A stretch of DNA of 64,000 nt from Methyloceanibacter methanicus (GCF_001723285.1 NZ_LPWG01000013.1:186001-250000), one strand, 5' to 3'; shown: positions 29,505 to 38,690, counted from the stretch's first letter. Notes: a model not told the origin generated them from the letters alone. Numbers and translations: made by a program.

Positions 29505-30152
29505 TTAGCGGTTGGAGGCGGAAATCGCCGGTTGCGGGGTCAAATCTGGCGGCAGCAGCGAGGTCCAGACCAGCGGGTTGCGGGACGATTGCTGCTTCAC
29601 GAAGGTGTAGGGCGTATCGGCCCAGGCCTTCACCGGGTTCACCTTATTGTCGAGCACGAAGTCGCCACGGTCGGTGCGCACGGTCAGCACCGCATGCCCT
29701 TCATTGTTCTCGTCGCGGACGACCGTGATGAGCAGGGCGGTTTCCGGCCAGCCGCGCTCGATCAGGATGCGGCGCTTGAGCAGGACATAGTCCTCGCAGT
29801 CGCCCTTCTTCACCGGGTAGGTCCAGCGTTCGATCTCGCCGTACAGATCCATGTCGGTGACCGGCGCGACCGCCCCGTTGACGCTCGTGTTCACCTCGCG
29901 CAGTTCGGCCGCCTTGGCGCGGGTAAGCTGAATGCGATCCGCAAAGCGGCGCGAGGGCCGGCACTCGGCCTCGCGTGCCCGGCAGAAGTTCACATAACCG
30001 ATGGGCGGCAAGGTTTCGCCATAGGATTGCATGAAGACCATCTGGTGTGACTCGGACGGAGTCTTCAGTGTGATTGCATGTCTATTTGTCGCGTCTGCTG
30101 GCAACGACGAAATAAACATCAGAAAAGCTGCCCCTAGTACAAAGTGTTTCAT
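29505..30152 (-). CDS. Bacterial transglutaminase-like cysteine peptidase (BTLCP family), exported
   Basis: A 215-residue protein with an N-terminal signal peptide (MKHFVLGAAFLMFISSLPADA). The transglutaminase-fold Cys-His-Asp triad is visible as the cysteine in KKGDCEDYVLLKRR, the histidine in EGHAVLTVRTDRG and the aspartate in DFVLDN. In gammaproteobacteria the relative LapG cleaves the LapA adhesin under c-di-GMP control. This rhizobial-type protein is stand-alone, with no lapD-like gene, so such a role is not supported directly. A PilZ gene lies next upstream on the same strand, 259 bp away. The intervening 30153-30411 gap holds the inverted repeat GTTACC/GGTAAC near 30280-30300 and a GC hairpin at 30345-30364. 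Confidence 0.85.
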   Translation of the reverse strand: MKHFVLGAAFLMFISSLPADATNRHAITLKTPSESHQMVFMQSYGETLPPIGYVNFCRAREAECRPSRRFADRIQLTRAKAAELREVNTSVNGAVAPVTDMDLYGEIERWTYPVKKGDCEDYVLLKRRILIERGWPETALLITVVRDENNEGHAVLTVRTDRGDFVLDNKVNPVKAWADTPYTFVKQQSSRNPLVWTSLLPPDLTPQPAISASNR

Positions 30153-30344
30153 TACGTCCCCCTGTTGTTAGGTAGGACTATCCCAGAAACAATTTGCGAT
30201 CCCGATAAGGAAAGCCTGCGTTTTGAACGGTTGTTGGTAGGAAATTTTTAGCGGCGCCTACTCAAAGCTGAACGTTCTTAGTTACCCAGGCTTTTAGGTA
30301 ACCCAGGAAGAGCGCGTAATAGCTTGAATTAAATAGGGTTTTGT

Positions 30345-30364
30345 CCCCGCGCTGCTGCGCGGGG
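30345..30364. other. GC-rich hairpin CCCCGCGC-TGCT-GCGCGGGG between PilZ and BTLCP genes
   Basis: A perfect 8-bp stem with a 4-base loop, 48 bp beyond the PilZ stop. On the minus strand the hairpin is followed by ACAAAA rather than a T-run, so it is not a classical intrinsic terminator. It could still stabilise the PilZ transcript end. Confidence 0.35.
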
Positions 30365-30411
30365 AGGCGGTTGCCGCCGAAAGAATTGGGAAAGGTTAGT
30401 CTTGCGTTAGG

Positions 30412-31059
30412 CTAGCCGAAGGTCCGGGCCAGGTTATCCGGGTCCTGAACTTCAACGAACTCGATCGCAAAGCCCTGGTCGTGGTGACGCACCACGCGGC
30501 CGCGCAGGCGGCCAAGGACAACCAGCGATTCGAGTTCGGGCCGCAAGCGCGTTGCAATGGACGCGCCGCTCAAGGACACGTCGATGACCCGGCAATCGCT
30601 GACGGTGCCTGTCGGCAGGATCAGTTTCTGGGCGGCGATCCGCGGTGCAAAGCGTTCGTGCACCCGATCCTCGATATTGTGGTCTTCGCTGCTGTACCAC
30701 GTCAGAACGTTGGCGATGCGCTCCCGCTTGCGGGCGCTGATCTTGAACTCGACCGCGAAGCCGCCGTCGAAGGTCCGCGCGACCGTTCCGTCCAGGCCGC
30801 CGAGCTGTTCGATATAGGAGATGACGCGTTCGCCGACGCGCGGACAGAAGGGCGCCTTCACGGCCATGCCCCCCGGCGACATGTTGAACACCTCGCACGG
30901 ATATTCCTTGGTGTCCTCGACCATGAAGCGTCCGCTGAGCGACACGTCCATCCGCTTGAAGCGGCGGCGCTCCTCCTGGATCTTCGGGCGGCCGACCGCC
31001 CCTTCCGCCCGCGCCTGCGGTGCCTCGGTCTCTGCCTCTGTGATGGGCGACGTTCTCAT
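30412..31059 (-). CDS. Tandem PilZ domain protein (predicted c-di-GMP receptor)
   Basis: Two PilZ domains lie in series. The first has the c-di-GMP switch RRFKR (RxxxR) followed by NMSPGG ((D/N)xSxxG); the second has RFAPR and DVSLSG. Both motif pairs are intact, so the protein could bind two ligand units. There is no membrane segment or output domain, so it is presumably a cytosolic adaptor. I use the ATG at 31059 (215 residues, MRTSPITEAETEA); a TTG at 31104 would add 15 residues. A PAS-domain gene lies upstream on the same strand and a near-CtrA motif lies between them (31130-31144). Confidence 0.82.
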   Translation of the reverse strand: MRTSPITEAETEAPQARAEGAVGRPKIQEERRRFKRMDVSLSGRFMVEDTKEYPCEVFNMSPGGMAVKAPFCPRVGERVISYIEQLGGLDGTVARTFDGGFAVEFKISARKRERIANVLTWYSSEDHNIEDRVHERFAPRIAAQKLILPTGTVSDCRVIDVSLSGASIATRLRPELESLVVLGRLRGRVVRHHDQGFAIEFVEVQDPDNLARTFG

Positions 31060-31191
31060 GCCGTGCTCAGGGTCTTTGCCTTCAGATAGACGTTGTCTAT
31101 TCAACCACCCGTTTCTACACGGCTAGGCATTAAGGAATCGATAAGGGTATCGCTCGAAAGTTGCGGTCGGCGACAATTTTTCGCGAAGCCA

Positions 31192-31788
31192 TTACCTATG
31201 GTTGCTGCGCGACAGGCCCCCCTGCACGACGCGGAATTGTTGCCTGGCATGGAGCGCCGCATCCGCGTTGTTGGTGGCCAGAAACGCAGGGAGTCCATCG
31301 GGCCAGTGAAGGCCGACATCGCGGAGTTCCAACGCAATCAGCGGTTCGGCGCCGAGCCAGAACGGCGCGTCGATCGCAGTGATGGATCCCAGGATGCGAT
31401 TGATCGCGGTGCCGGTGTGGATCAACGGGAGCAGCGCGAACTCGAACACCGCCTCGCGATTGCTCTGCGTCACCGCGATGAAGGTGCCGTGTCCGACCGC
31501 GCCGCCACTGACGATGTTCCCGAGTGTCGAGGACATGGTGTGCCGGTCCTCGAGCGACCAGAGGCTTAGAAAGTCGACGCCGCGCAGTTCGCGTCCGAAG
31601 TGGTGGCAAACTCGGGTTCCGGCCAAGCGAAAGCGAAAAGCCAGCCGGCCGCTGCATTCGACAATGAACGTGTCCCGCAAGAGCTCGGAGATCTTTGCCG
31701 GCTCGATCTCGAAGCGCCGCGGCGCGATCCTCCCATTGCGGATCGTGTCCCAGTACGCGTAAAGCTTTCTGGTGGTCGCCTGCTGCAT
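31192..31788 (-). CDS. PAS domain protein (PAS_5 family)
   Basis: A 198-residue single-domain protein beginning MQQATTRKLYAYWDTIRNGR and containing the IAPRRFEIEPAKISELLRDTFIVE segment typical of the alphaproteobacterial PAS_5 group (PF07310). It has no kinase, cyclase or DNA-binding output domain. Such proteins are usually sensory or scaffolding modules of unknown ligand. Same strand as the PilZ gene, 132 bp upstream of it, and divergent from the rhomboid gene. Confidence 0.8.
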   Translation of the reverse strand: MQQATTRKLYAYWDTIRNGRIAPRRFEIEPAKISELLRDTFIVECSGRLAFRFRLAGTRVCHHFGRELRGVDFLSLWSLEDRHTMSSTLGNIVSGGAVGHGTFIAVTQSNREAVFEFALLPLIHTGTAINRILGSITAIDAPFWLGAEPLIALELRDVGLHWPDGLPAFLATNNADAALHARQQFRVVQGGLSRSNHR

Positions 31789-31997
31789 CGGTTACTCGAC
31801 AAAGGTCCAATTCGGAATGCGTGTTGCCGCGCCAGGACCTGTCTTGCGGGTTTGTGCCGCAGTTGGCCCGGTGCGATAGGGGCTAAGAAAGCAGGGAGTG
31901 TGCCAGCGGGGTGGAATCGCAGGATGTGAGGCCGACGGGCCGTTGCCGTTAAGGTTGCCGCCGGTCCCCCTTCGCGCTGGTTTTCAGAAAGTCTCGG

Positions 31998-32720
31998 ATG
32001 CCCACTAGAGAACCAATCCTGAACGTGCCGCGCGCGGTCACGCTTTCCGCCGGCGCCATGATCGCGATGCAACTCGTCATGAGCGTGTTGCCGTTCGATA
32101 CGGGCCTGACCCTGTTCCTGACTTTGGCAATGATTCCAGCGCGTTACGCAGGCGCCGCCGCGGAGCTGCCAGGCGGGTACCTGGCGGCGGTCACTTCCTT
32201 CGTCACTTACATGCTGGTGCATGGCGGCTGGCTGCACCTGACGGTGAACGTCTTGTGGATGCTGGCCTTTGGGACGGCCGTGGCCCGGCGGGTCTCGCTG
32301 GCCAGCTTTTTTTGGTTTTCGATCCTGTGCGGGGTCGCCGGCGCATTAACCCATCTTGTCTTTCATTGGGGCGAAATGTCTCCCATGGTGGGAGCCTCGG
32401 CTGCCATTTCGGGACAGATGGCGGCGGCGCTGCGGTTCATCTTCTTCGCGCGCGGCGGACCACCCGGCCGGGTTCCGGACTTCGCCCACGTCCCCCTCGC
32501 ACCCCTGAGCCAGGTCCTGCGGGACGGCAAGGTGATGGGATTTATCGTCTTCTGGCTGGCCCTCAACGTCTATTTCGGGATGAACGCCGTTTCCTTCGGC
32601 TCTGGACCCGACAGCGAGATTGCTTGGGAGGCCCATATCGGCGGGTTTCTCTGCGGGCTTTTGGTGTTCGGTTTTTTTGACTCCATTCGCCCCGCGCCAG
32701 ACGTTTCGCATTTGCGGTAA
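31998..32720 (+). CDS. Rhomboid family intramembrane serine protease
   Basis: The 240-residue protein has six hydrophobic helices. The catalytic dyad is visible: serine in MVGASAAISG (GxSx motif) and histidine in EAHIGGFLCGLLVFGF; the HGGWLHLTVNVLWML segment supplies the HxxxN oxyanion region in helix 2. Rhomboids cleave substrates within the membrane. A 35-residue loop (RFIFFARGGPPGRVPDFAHV to LSQVLRDGKV) after the serine helix is longer than in the core fold. The substrate is unknown. Confidence 0.9.
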   Translation: MPTREPILNVPRAVTLSAGAMIAMQLVMSVLPFDTGLTLFLTLAMIPARYAGAAAELPGGYLAAVTSFVTYMLVHGGWLHLTVNVLWMLAFGTAVARRVSLASFFWFSILCGVAGALTHLVFHWGEMSPMVGASAAISGQMAAALRFIFFARGGPPGRVPDFAHVPLAPLSQVLRDGKVMGFIVFWLALNVYFGMNAVSFGSGPDSEIAWEAHIGGFLCGLLVFGFFDSIRPAPDVSHLR

Positions 32721-32826
32721 GCATCGGGAATCGTCCGGTGTTTTGCAGACGGCTTGCGCGCACTCCGACTTGCCGACAAAATGCTGCCGCAAACGACTTT
32801 GTGGACGCGTGCTGGAGGACACACCG

Positions 32827-33258
32827 ATGAACGTCGCGGCGATTTTGAAGCTGAAGGGCAGGGACGTCCTGACGGCGCCTCCGAGCACCAAGTTATTGGA
32901 CATCGCCCAGCTTCTCGGCGAGCACAAGATCGGTTGCATCGTGATTGTCGACGGCGAGGGCAGCGTCGTCGGTATCGTCTCGGAACGGGACATTGTTCAG
33001 GAATTGGCGCGTGCTGGCACATCCGTCATGGATGAGCCCGTGGAAGTCTGCATGACCAAGTCGGTCGTCAGCTGCCGCGAAGCCGATACCACCGATCAGC
33101 TTATGGGTGAGATGACCGCCCATCGCTTCCGCCATATGCCGGTGGTCGAACGAGGCCGTCTGGTGGGCCTGGTCTCCATCGGTGACGTGGTGCGGATGCG
33201 CATCGCCGAGGCCGAGATGGAAGCCGCCGCGATGCGGGAATATATCGCCACCGGCTGA
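32827..33258 (+). CDS. Two-CBS-domain protein
   Basis: The 143-residue protein is a single Bateman module: CBS1 (TAPPSTKLLDIAQLL to GIVSERDIVQEL) and CBS2 (CREADTTDQLMGEMTAHRFRHMPVVERGRLVGLVSIGDVV). CBS pairs bind adenine nucleotides and sense energy state. No catalytic domain is attached, so it is a regulator or sensor of unknown partner. GGAGGA precedes the ATG at 32827. It stands alone, convergent with the patatin gene. Confidence 0.9.
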   Translation: MNVAAILKLKGRDVLTAPPSTKLLDIAQLLGEHKIGCIVIVDGEGSVVGIVSERDIVQELARAGTSVMDEPVEVCMTKSVVSCREADTTDQLMGEMTAHRFRHMPVVERGRLVGLVSIGDVVRMRIAEAEMEAAAMREYIATG

Positions 33259-33364
33259 TTGGCCGCTCCCGAGCGAGACTGCAACCTCTCCGGATGATTG
33301 TGAGCGCTCCGCGTTCGGGGTGCGGGCGTGCTCGCACGCGACCGCATTGCTCTCCGCCTGACCG

Positions 33365-34294
33365 CTACGCCGCGACCGCCTTCAGCGCATGGCGGATTTC
33401 GTCCAGCTGCGACTCGGCGGCCTGCGCCCCAAGCGCGATGGCCTCGTCGGCGCGATGGAAATCGAACAGGTTGATGCGGCCGGTCTTGGGGTTGATGGTG
33501 ATGTCCGGCGGATCGCCCGCGAGCCGCGACCGGGCGATACGGTCCTGGGTGATATTGATCGCGTCCATCATCACCGCCGAAATGCCCGGCGCGCCCTTGC
33601 CGCGGCCAAAGAGCTGGCGATGCAGAAGGCGCAAGGCACCGCCGTCCTCGGCCGCACCGGTGCCGCTTTGGATGGCCGGGATCTCCATCTCGGACGGTTC
33701 GCCGAACGAGGCATGGTCATGGATCACGCCGGCCTTGCCGAACGGATCGCTGGTGACATTGACCGCGATCACGATGCGGGCGCCAAGCGCCCGGCAAACG
33801 GAGACCGGCACCGGGTTAACCAACGCGCCGTCGATCATCCACTGACCGTTGATCTGCACCGGCTTGAAGATGCCCGGCAGGGCGAAGGACGCGTTCAAGG
33901 CCGTGACGAGGTCGCCCTTGTTGAGCCAGACCTCGTGCCCCGTCCCGAGTTCCGTAGCAATGGCTACGAACCTCGGATCGAGATCTTCGATTTTGAGACC
34001 CTTGAGATGATCTTCAAGCTCCCGGGACAGCCGCTGGCCCGTGATCAGGCCGGAGCCGGAGAGGTTGAAATCCAGGAACCCGAAAATCCGCCGGGGTGTG
34101 AGGCTGCGGGCGAAGTCCTCGAGCCGGTCCAGGTTGCGGGTTACGTAACAGGCGCCGGCCACCGCGCCGATCGAGGTGCCGGCCACGACGTCGGGCTCAA
34201 GTCCCGCGGCGATCAGCGTGTTCAGGACGCCGATATGCGCCCAGCCTCTGGCGGATCCGCCACCGAGCGCGATACCGACTGTAGGTCTTGCCAT
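33365..34294 (-). CDS. Patatin-like phospholipase (RssA type)
   Basis: A 309-residue cytosolic acyl hydrolase with the catalytic dyad of the patatin family: oxyanion loop GGGSARGWAHIGVL, nucleophile serine in GTSIGAVAG, and aspartate in MIDGALVNPVPV (DGA). The RssA-like branch is widespread in proteobacteria and its substrate is unknown. I use ATG 34294, preceded by AGAGG. It is the most downstream member of a same-strand run with hisI and folE but the 144-bp gap suggests a separate promoter. Confidence 0.88.
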   Translation of the reverse strand: MARPTVGIALGGGSARGWAHIGVLNTLIAAGLEPDVVAGTSIGAVAGACYVTRNLDRLEDFARSLTPRRIFGFLDFNLSGSGLITGQRLSRELEDHLKGLKIEDLDPRFVAIATELGTGHEVWLNKGDLVTALNASFALPGIFKPVQINGQWMIDGALVNPVPVSVCRALGARIVIAVNVTSDPFGKAGVIHDHASFGEPSEMEIPAIQSGTGAAEDGGALRLLHRQLFGRGKGAPGISAVMMDAINITQDRIARSRLAGDPPDITINPKTGRINLFDFHRADEAIALGAQAAESQLDEIRHALKAVAA

Positions 34295-34438
34295 TCTCAA
34301 AGCCTCTTACGGGACATATGGGTCCCGTATCGACACGTCGCAACGATCATACGCTGCTGTCGCAAGACGCGCGCCAATCTGCCTCAGGCCGGCCCCGCGA
34401 GTCGCAGCCTTATCCAATAGAACAATCCTACGAGGCTT

Positions 34439-34912
34439 TTAAAGTTTCGTTTTGGAGGGACCGCCATAAATGGCGTCCGGGTCGAAATGGCGCTCGGCGT
34501 GCACCATCACGAGCTTGCCGCCGGCCCCCGCGCCGAAGGGCACGGCGCGATAGAAGCACGAGAGGCGGCCCGTGTGACAGCACGCGCCGGCGCCGGTCAT
34601 CTCGGCCGTGAGCCAGAGCACATCCTGGTCGCAATCGGTGCGGATCTCGACGACGCGCAACGTGTTGCCGCTGGTCTCGCCCTTGCGCCACAACGCATTG
34701 CGCGAGCGCGACCAGAAATGCGCCTCGCCCGTATCGATCGTGCGGGCCAGGGCCTCGTCGTTCATGTGAGCGAACATCAAGACTTCGCCGGTCTCGGCCG
34801 CGGTCACGATGACGGGCAGGAGACCGTGCGCGTCGAACACGGGCGCGAAGATGTCGCCTTCCTCCAGCGCGGCCTTGTCGTCGAGTTTGGGGAAACGTTT
34901 AGCGTCGGTCAC
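34439..34912 (-). CDS. hisI: Phosphoribosyl-AMP cyclohydrolase
   Basis: HisI opens the adenine ring of PR-AMP in the third step of histidine synthesis. The 157-residue protein starts at GTG 34912 ([11 protein letters not shown]), after AGGAAG; an in-frame extension further upstream has no similarity. The metal site is evident in [15 protein letters not shown] and [14 protein letters not shown], which supply the magnesium aspartates and zinc cysteines. It lacks the HisE domain, as expected for alphaproteobacteria. It lies 34 bp downstream of folE, an established rhizobial arrangement. Confidence 0.93.
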   Translation of the reverse strand: MTDAKRFPKLDDKAALEEGDIFAPVFDAHGLLPVIVTAAETGEVLMFAHMNDEALARTIDTGEAHFWSRSRNALWRKGETSGNTLRVVEIRTDCDQDVLWLTAEMTGAGACCHTGRLSCFYRAVPFGAGAGGKLVMVHAERHFDPDAIYGGPSKTKL

Positions 34913-34946
34913 CGCAATGTCTTCCTGTTGCGGCCGGCGCGTGCCT

Positions 34947-35600
34947 TTACGAGCGTCCGCGATCCAATGCCAGCTGCATGAAACGGGCTTGCTGCGCCGG
35001 GTCTTCCTTGAACACGCCGGTGAACTGCGTCGTGATGGTGGCCACGCCCGGCTTGCGGACACCGCGCATCGACATGCACTGATGCACGGCCTCGATCATC
35101 ACCGCAACGCCCTTCGGCTTCAGGACGCGATCGATCGTTTCGGCGATCTGCGCCGTCATGGTTTCCTGTGTCTGCAGGCGGCGGCCGAACACCTCCACGA
35201 CACGGGCGAGCTTGGATAGCCCCACGACCCGGTCCGTCGGGAAATAGGCGATATGGGCCTTGCCGATAAACGGGACCATATGGTGTTCGCAATGGGAGTT
35301 GAGCTCGATATCGCGCAGCATGACGATGTCGTCGTAGCCGCCGACATCGTCGAACGTGCGGGAAAGGACCTCGATCGGGTCGTCCTTGTAACCGGCGAAG
35401 AACTCGTCATAGGCGCCGACCACGCGCTTGGGCGTATCGCGCAGGCCCTCACGTTCCGGGTCGTCGCCCGCATAGGCGATCAAGGTCCGCACGGCCCGTT
35501 CGGCTTCCTCGCGCGAGGGACGGGCGATTTGCGGTCCCTTGCCGATCTCGATGCCCGCATAGAGTTTCCGACCTTTGCGGTCATCGGTCTTCGTGGCCAT
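34947..35600 (-). CDS. folE: GTP cyclohydrolase I (FolE)
   Basis: FolE converts GTP to dihydroneopterin triphosphate for folate synthesis. The 217-residue protein has the zinc-binding [18 protein letters not shown] segment, then the [13 protein letters not shown] and [13 protein letters not shown] motifs with the second zinc cysteine and catalytic histidines, and ends [11 protein letters not shown]. About 30 residues precede the conserved [18 protein letters not shown] start. The 5' leader (35601 to about 35715) can fold into two hairpins. Confidence 0.95.
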   Translation of the reverse strand: MATKTDDRKGRKLYAGIEIGKGPQIARPSREEAERAVRTLIAYAGDDPEREGLRDTPKRVVGAYDEFFAGYKDDPIEVLSRTFDDVGGYDDIVMLRDIELNSHCEHHMVPFIGKAHIAYFPTDRVVGLSKLARVVEVFGRRLQTQETMTAQIAETIDRVLKPKGVAVMIEAVHQCMSMRGVRKPGVATITTQFTGVFKEDPAQQARFMQLALDRGRS

Positions 35601-35639
35601 GACGTGACTGATCCTTCAGGTTGTCTAAGCGCTTGATTT

Positions 35640-35696
35640 TCTTTCAAAGAGAAAGATCGCGCAAGGCGAATGACGCAAGGTGCAGCAGCGCGTCAT
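35640..35696 (-). promoter_or_regulatory. Structured 5' leader of folE (two hairpins)
   Basis: Reading with folE, ATGACGC (35696-35690) pairs with GCGTCAT (35676-35670) around 13 bases, then TCTTTC (35656-35651) pairs with GAAAGA (35645-35640) around five bases; the ribosome-binding AAGGA lies beyond. Folate-sensing leader RNAs (THF-II class) are known upstream of alphaproteobacterial folE, but I cannot confirm the class from memory. The arms are seen; the regulatory role is inferred. Confidence 0.35.
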
Positions 35697-35816
35697 GTGG
35701 CGCATAGAAGATAAAATCCTCCGAGCATATATAGTGCGTAACCATGGCCTGCAAGCCGAAGGGCCGTTGCGACCGAGACGACAGGTTCATCGAAGAGGAT
35801 TTGGAAGAGGATTTGA

Positions 35817-36278
35817 ATGACGCGGCCCGAGGACATCTACAACGATCGATTGCTTGCCCTGGCCGCTTCGATCCCCCGAACGGAACGGCTGGCGTCGCCG
35901 CAAGCCACGGCCAAGGCGCACTCGAAACTGTGCGGCAGCACGGTCGAGATCGATCTCGACATGGATGGCGACGTCGTCACGGATTACGGGCAGACCGTTC
36001 GGGCGTGCCTTCTGGGGCAGACCGCGGCCTCGATCATGGGCCGGGAGATCGTGGGCTCGACCGCGGCGGAGTTACGCGCGGTGGGCGCCGCGATGCGGGC
36101 GATGCTGAAGCAAGGCGGCCCGCCGCCCGGGGGCCGGTGGGCGGACCTGGCCCTGCTCGAATCCGTCCGGGACTACAAGGCCCGCCAGCCGTCCACGCTG
36201 CTGGTCTTCGATGCGGTCGAAGACGCGATCGCCCACATCGAGGAGAAAAGGGCGATGGTCGCGCAGCGTTCGGCATGA
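35817..36278 (+). CDS. NifU/IscU-like iron-sulfur assembly scaffold homologue
   Basis: A 153-residue protein of the IscU fold (IYNDRLLALAASIPRTERL, SKLCGSTVEIDLD, VRACLLGQTAASIMG, PPPGGRWADLALLESVRDY, ARQPSTLLVFDAVEDAI). Only two cysteines (about C39 and C64) are present where genuine IscU has three. The third ligand position, near GGRWADL, has none, so a standard scaffold role is doubtful. Homologues with this sequence are general in Hyphomicrobiales beside yidD. The stop overlaps the yidD start (ATGA), so translation is coupled. Confidence 0.82.
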   Translation: MTRPEDIYNDRLLALAASIPRTERLASPQATAKAHSKLCGSTVEIDLDMDGDVVTDYGQTVRACLLGQTAASIMGREIVGSTAAELRAVGAAMRAMLKQGGPPPGGRWADLALLESVRDYKARQPSTLLVFDAVEDAIAHIEEKRAMVAQRSA

Positions 36279-36652
36279 AACACGCCAACGACCAGAACGC
36301 GCCGTCCGCATGGGGGCCGAAGGTCTGGGGCCGGCGTGTGGCGAAGGCCGTCCTGCTCGCCCCGATCATGGCCTATCGCTATACGTTCTCGGGCCTTGTC
36401 GGCGCCCATTGCCGTCATCTTCCGACCTGCTCGGACTATGCGCGCGAGGCCATCGATCTGAATGGCGCTTGGAGAGGCGGCTGGCTCACGCTGGCGCGGC
36501 TGTGCCGCTGCCATCCCTGGGGCAGCCACGGGCACGACCCCGTGCCGGACATCCGCGCCGAGCGTCATCGGTTCGCGCCGTGGCGCTATGGCCGCTGGCG
36601 TCTGCGGCCTGAATGCCTATATACGGGTGACGCGGCGCGCGATTCCCGATAA
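36275..36652 (+). CDS. yidD: Membrane protein insertion efficiency factor YidD
   Basis: A 125-residue protein with the conserved YidD core: [27 protein letters not shown], then [23 protein letters not shown]. YidD is a small inner-membrane-associated factor that aids insertion of proteins with YidC/Sec. The family is usually 70-90 residues; here an N-terminal extension of about 28 residues ([20 protein letters not shown]) and a C-terminal basic tail are added. It is coupled to the NifU-like gene and is 68 bp upstream of thrS. Confidence 0.92.
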   Translation: MKHANDQNAPSAWGPKVWGRRVAKAVLLAPIMAYRYTFSGLVGAHCRHLPTCSDYAREAIDLNGAWRGGWLTLARLCRCHPWGSHGHDPVPDIRAERHRFAPWRYGRWRLRPECLYTGDAARDSR

Positions 36653-36684
36653 AAGGACGCCGCCTACACTCAAGTTCCATCTTA

Positions 36685-36702
36685 CCTGCGCCGGTACGCA
36701 GG
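36685..36702 (+). promoter_or_regulatory. Hairpin CCTGCG-N6-CGCAGG immediately upstream of the thrS ribosome-binding site
   Basis: Perfect 6-bp arms around the loop CCGGTA end 18 bases before the thrS ATG and touch its AGGAG region. In E. coli, ThrRS represses its own mRNA through anticodon-like stem-loops in this location. The loop here contains GGU, a threonine anticodon. Mimicry is a speculation from position and loop sequence only. Confidence 0.3.
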
Positions 36703-36720
36703 AGTGAGAGGAGAGATAAG

Positions 36721-38667
36721 ATGATTTCCCTGAAGTTTCCCGATGGTTCCGCACGCGACTTCGAATCCGGAGTCACGGGGCGTGACGTTGCGCAGTCGAT
36801 CTCCAAGTCGCTCGAGAAAAACGCGGTCGCGGTCGCGATCGACGGCCAGCTCCGCGATCTCGGCGAGCCGATCGAGAGCGATGCGGACATTCGCATCGTC
36901 AAGCGCACCGACCCCGAGGCGCTCACGCTGATCCGTCACGACACCGCCCATGTGATGGCCGAGGCCGTGCAGGCGCTCTATCCCGAAACGCAAGTCACGA
37001 TCGGCCCGGTCATCGAGAACGGGTTCTATTACGACTTTGCGCGCGAAACGTCGTTCACGCCCGAAGACCTGCCGGTCATCGAGAAGAAGATGGCCGAGAT
37101 CGTCGCGTCCAACCACCCGTTCACGGTGGAGGTCTGGAGCCGCGACAAGGCGCGGAAGGTGTTCGCCGAGAAGGGCGAGCACTTCAAGGTCGAGTTGGTC
37201 GATGCGATCCCCGAAGGCGAGGACGTCAAGATCTATCACCAGGGCGACTGGTTCGATCTGTGCCGCGGACCCCACATGGACAAGACTGGCCGGATCGGGA
37301 AGGGCTTCAAGCTCCTGAAGATCGCCGGTGCCTATTGGCGCGGGGACTCGAACAACCCCATGCTCCAACGCATCTACGGCACGGCCTGGGCGAACGAGGA
37401 CGACCTCAAGGCCTATCTCCATATGCTGGAGGAAGCGGAGAAGCGCGATCACCGCCGCTTGGGCCGGGAGATGGATCTGTTCCACTTCCAGGAAGAGGCG
37501 CCGGGGTCCGTCTTCTGGCATGCCAAGGGCTGGTCGCTGTTCCAGTCGCTGATCGGTTATATGCGCCGGCGTCAGCAGGAGTGGGGCTACTCCGAAGTGA
37601 ACTCGCCGGACATGATGGAACGCACGCTCTGGGAGCAGTCGGGCCATTGGGAGAAGTTCCAGGAGAACATGTACATTGCCGAGACGCCGGACGAACGCGT
37701 CTTTTGCTGCAAGCCGATGAATTGTCCCGGCCATGTGCAGATCTTCAAGAACGGCCTGAAGAGCTACCGTGATCTTCCCTTGAAGATTGCCGAGTTCGGC
37801 AAGGTGCATCGCTACGAGCCTTCGGGCGCGCTGCATGGCCTGTTGCGCGTCCGGCACTTCACGCAGGACGACGCGCATATCTTCTGCACGGAAGATCAGA
37901 TTACTGAGGAATGCGTGAAGCTCAACGAGCAGGTGCTCTCGATCTATCGCGACTTCGGCTTTACCGATGTCCGCATCAAGTTCTCGGACCGGCCGGAGAA
38001 GCGCGTCGGTGCGGACGAGGTCTGGGACAAGGCGGAAGCCGCGCTGAAGCGCGCCGTCGAGGCGGCGGGGCTTTCCTACGAGCTCAATCCGGGCGAGGGC
38101 GCCTTCTATGGGCCCAAGCTCGAATATGTTCTGCGCGATGCTATCGGCCGCGATTGGCAATGCGGCACGGTTCAGGTGGACCTCAACATGCCTGAGCGGC
38201 TCGGCGCCTACTACATTGGCGCCGACGGCGAGAAGACGGTTCCGGTGATGATCCATCGCGCCATGTTCGGGTCGCTGGAACGTTTCACGGGCATTCTCAT
38301 TGAGCACCACGCGGGACATCTGCCGCTCTGGCTCGCGCCGACGCAGGCGGTCGTGGCAACGATCGTCTCCGACGCGAACGGTTATGCCGAAAAGGTGCTG
38401 GCGCGGCTGAAGGCGGCCGGGCTACGCGCCGACGCGGATCTCCGCAACGAGAAGATCAACTACAAGGTCCGTGAGCACTCCGTGGCGAAGGTGCCGGTGA
38501 TCCTGGTGGCCGGCAAGCGCGAGGCGGAAGAGGGCACGGTCTCCGTGCGCCGGCTCGGCTCGCAGAAGCAAGAGGTGATGAGCCTCGACGACGCGGTCGC
38601 GATGATCGCCGCCGAGGCGGTGCCGCCCGACATGCGGGACGAACCGGACACGGCCGAAGCCGCTTGA
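36721..38667 (+). CDS. thrS: Threonyl-tRNA synthetase
   Basis: The 648-residue enzyme has all expected modules: an N-terminal TGS domain ([14 protein letters not shown]), the editing domain with [11 protein letters not shown] and the [10 protein letters not shown] motif (His/Cys proofreading residues), the class II catalytic core with zinc ligands in [15 protein letters not shown], motif 2 ([26 protein letters not shown]), motif 3 ([16 protein letters not shown]), and the anticodon-binding domain ([12 protein letters not shown]). AGAGGAGAG precedes the ATG. Not frameshifted. Probably co-transcribed with the upstream pair or from its own promoter. Confidence 0.97.
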   Translation: MISLKFPDGSARDFESGVTGRDVAQSISKSLEKNAVAVAIDGQLRDLGEPIESDADIRIVKRTDPEALTLIRHDTAHVMAEAVQALYPETQVTIGPVIENGFYYDFARETSFTPEDLPVIEKKMAEIVASNHPFTVEVWSRDKARKVFAEKGEHFKVELVDAIPEGEDVKIYHQGDWFDLCRGPHMDKTGRIGKGFKLLKIAGAYWRGDSNNPMLQRIYGTAWANEDDLKAYLHMLEEAEKRDHRRLGREMDLFHFQEEAPGSVFWHAKGWSLFQSLIGYMRRRQQEWGYSEVNSPDMMERTLWEQSGHWEKFQENMYIAETPDERVFCCKPMNCPGHVQIFKNGLKSYRDLPLKIAEFGKVHRYEPSGALHGLLRVRHFTQDDAHIFCTEDQITEECVKLNEQVLSIYRDFGFTDVRIKFSDRPEKRVGADEVWDKAEAALKRAVEAAGLSYELNPGEGAFYGPKLEYVLRDAIGRDWQCGTVQVDLNMPERLGAYYIGADGEKTVPVMIHRAMFGSLERFTGILIEHHAGHLPLWLAPTQAVVATIVSDANGYAEKVLARLKAAGLRADADLRNEKINYKVREHSVAKVPVILVAGKREAEEGTVSVRRLGSQKQEVMSLDDAVAMIAAEAVPPDMRDEPDTAEAA

Positions 38668-38690
38668 GCCTTGCGTGCTCTCAGGCCGGG

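Noticed and set aside
29505-30152. BTLCP peptidase as part of a Lap-type adhesin control system
   Set aside because: No LapD-like receptor, large adhesin or type I secretion genes are nearby; only the peptidase family is supported.
30345-30364. GC hairpin as an intrinsic terminator for the PilZ gene
   Set aside because: No T-run follows on either strand; listed only as a hairpin.
36682-38319. Long minus-strand open frame across thrS
   Set aside because: Overlaps a complete, motif-rich thrS and has no recognisable domain.
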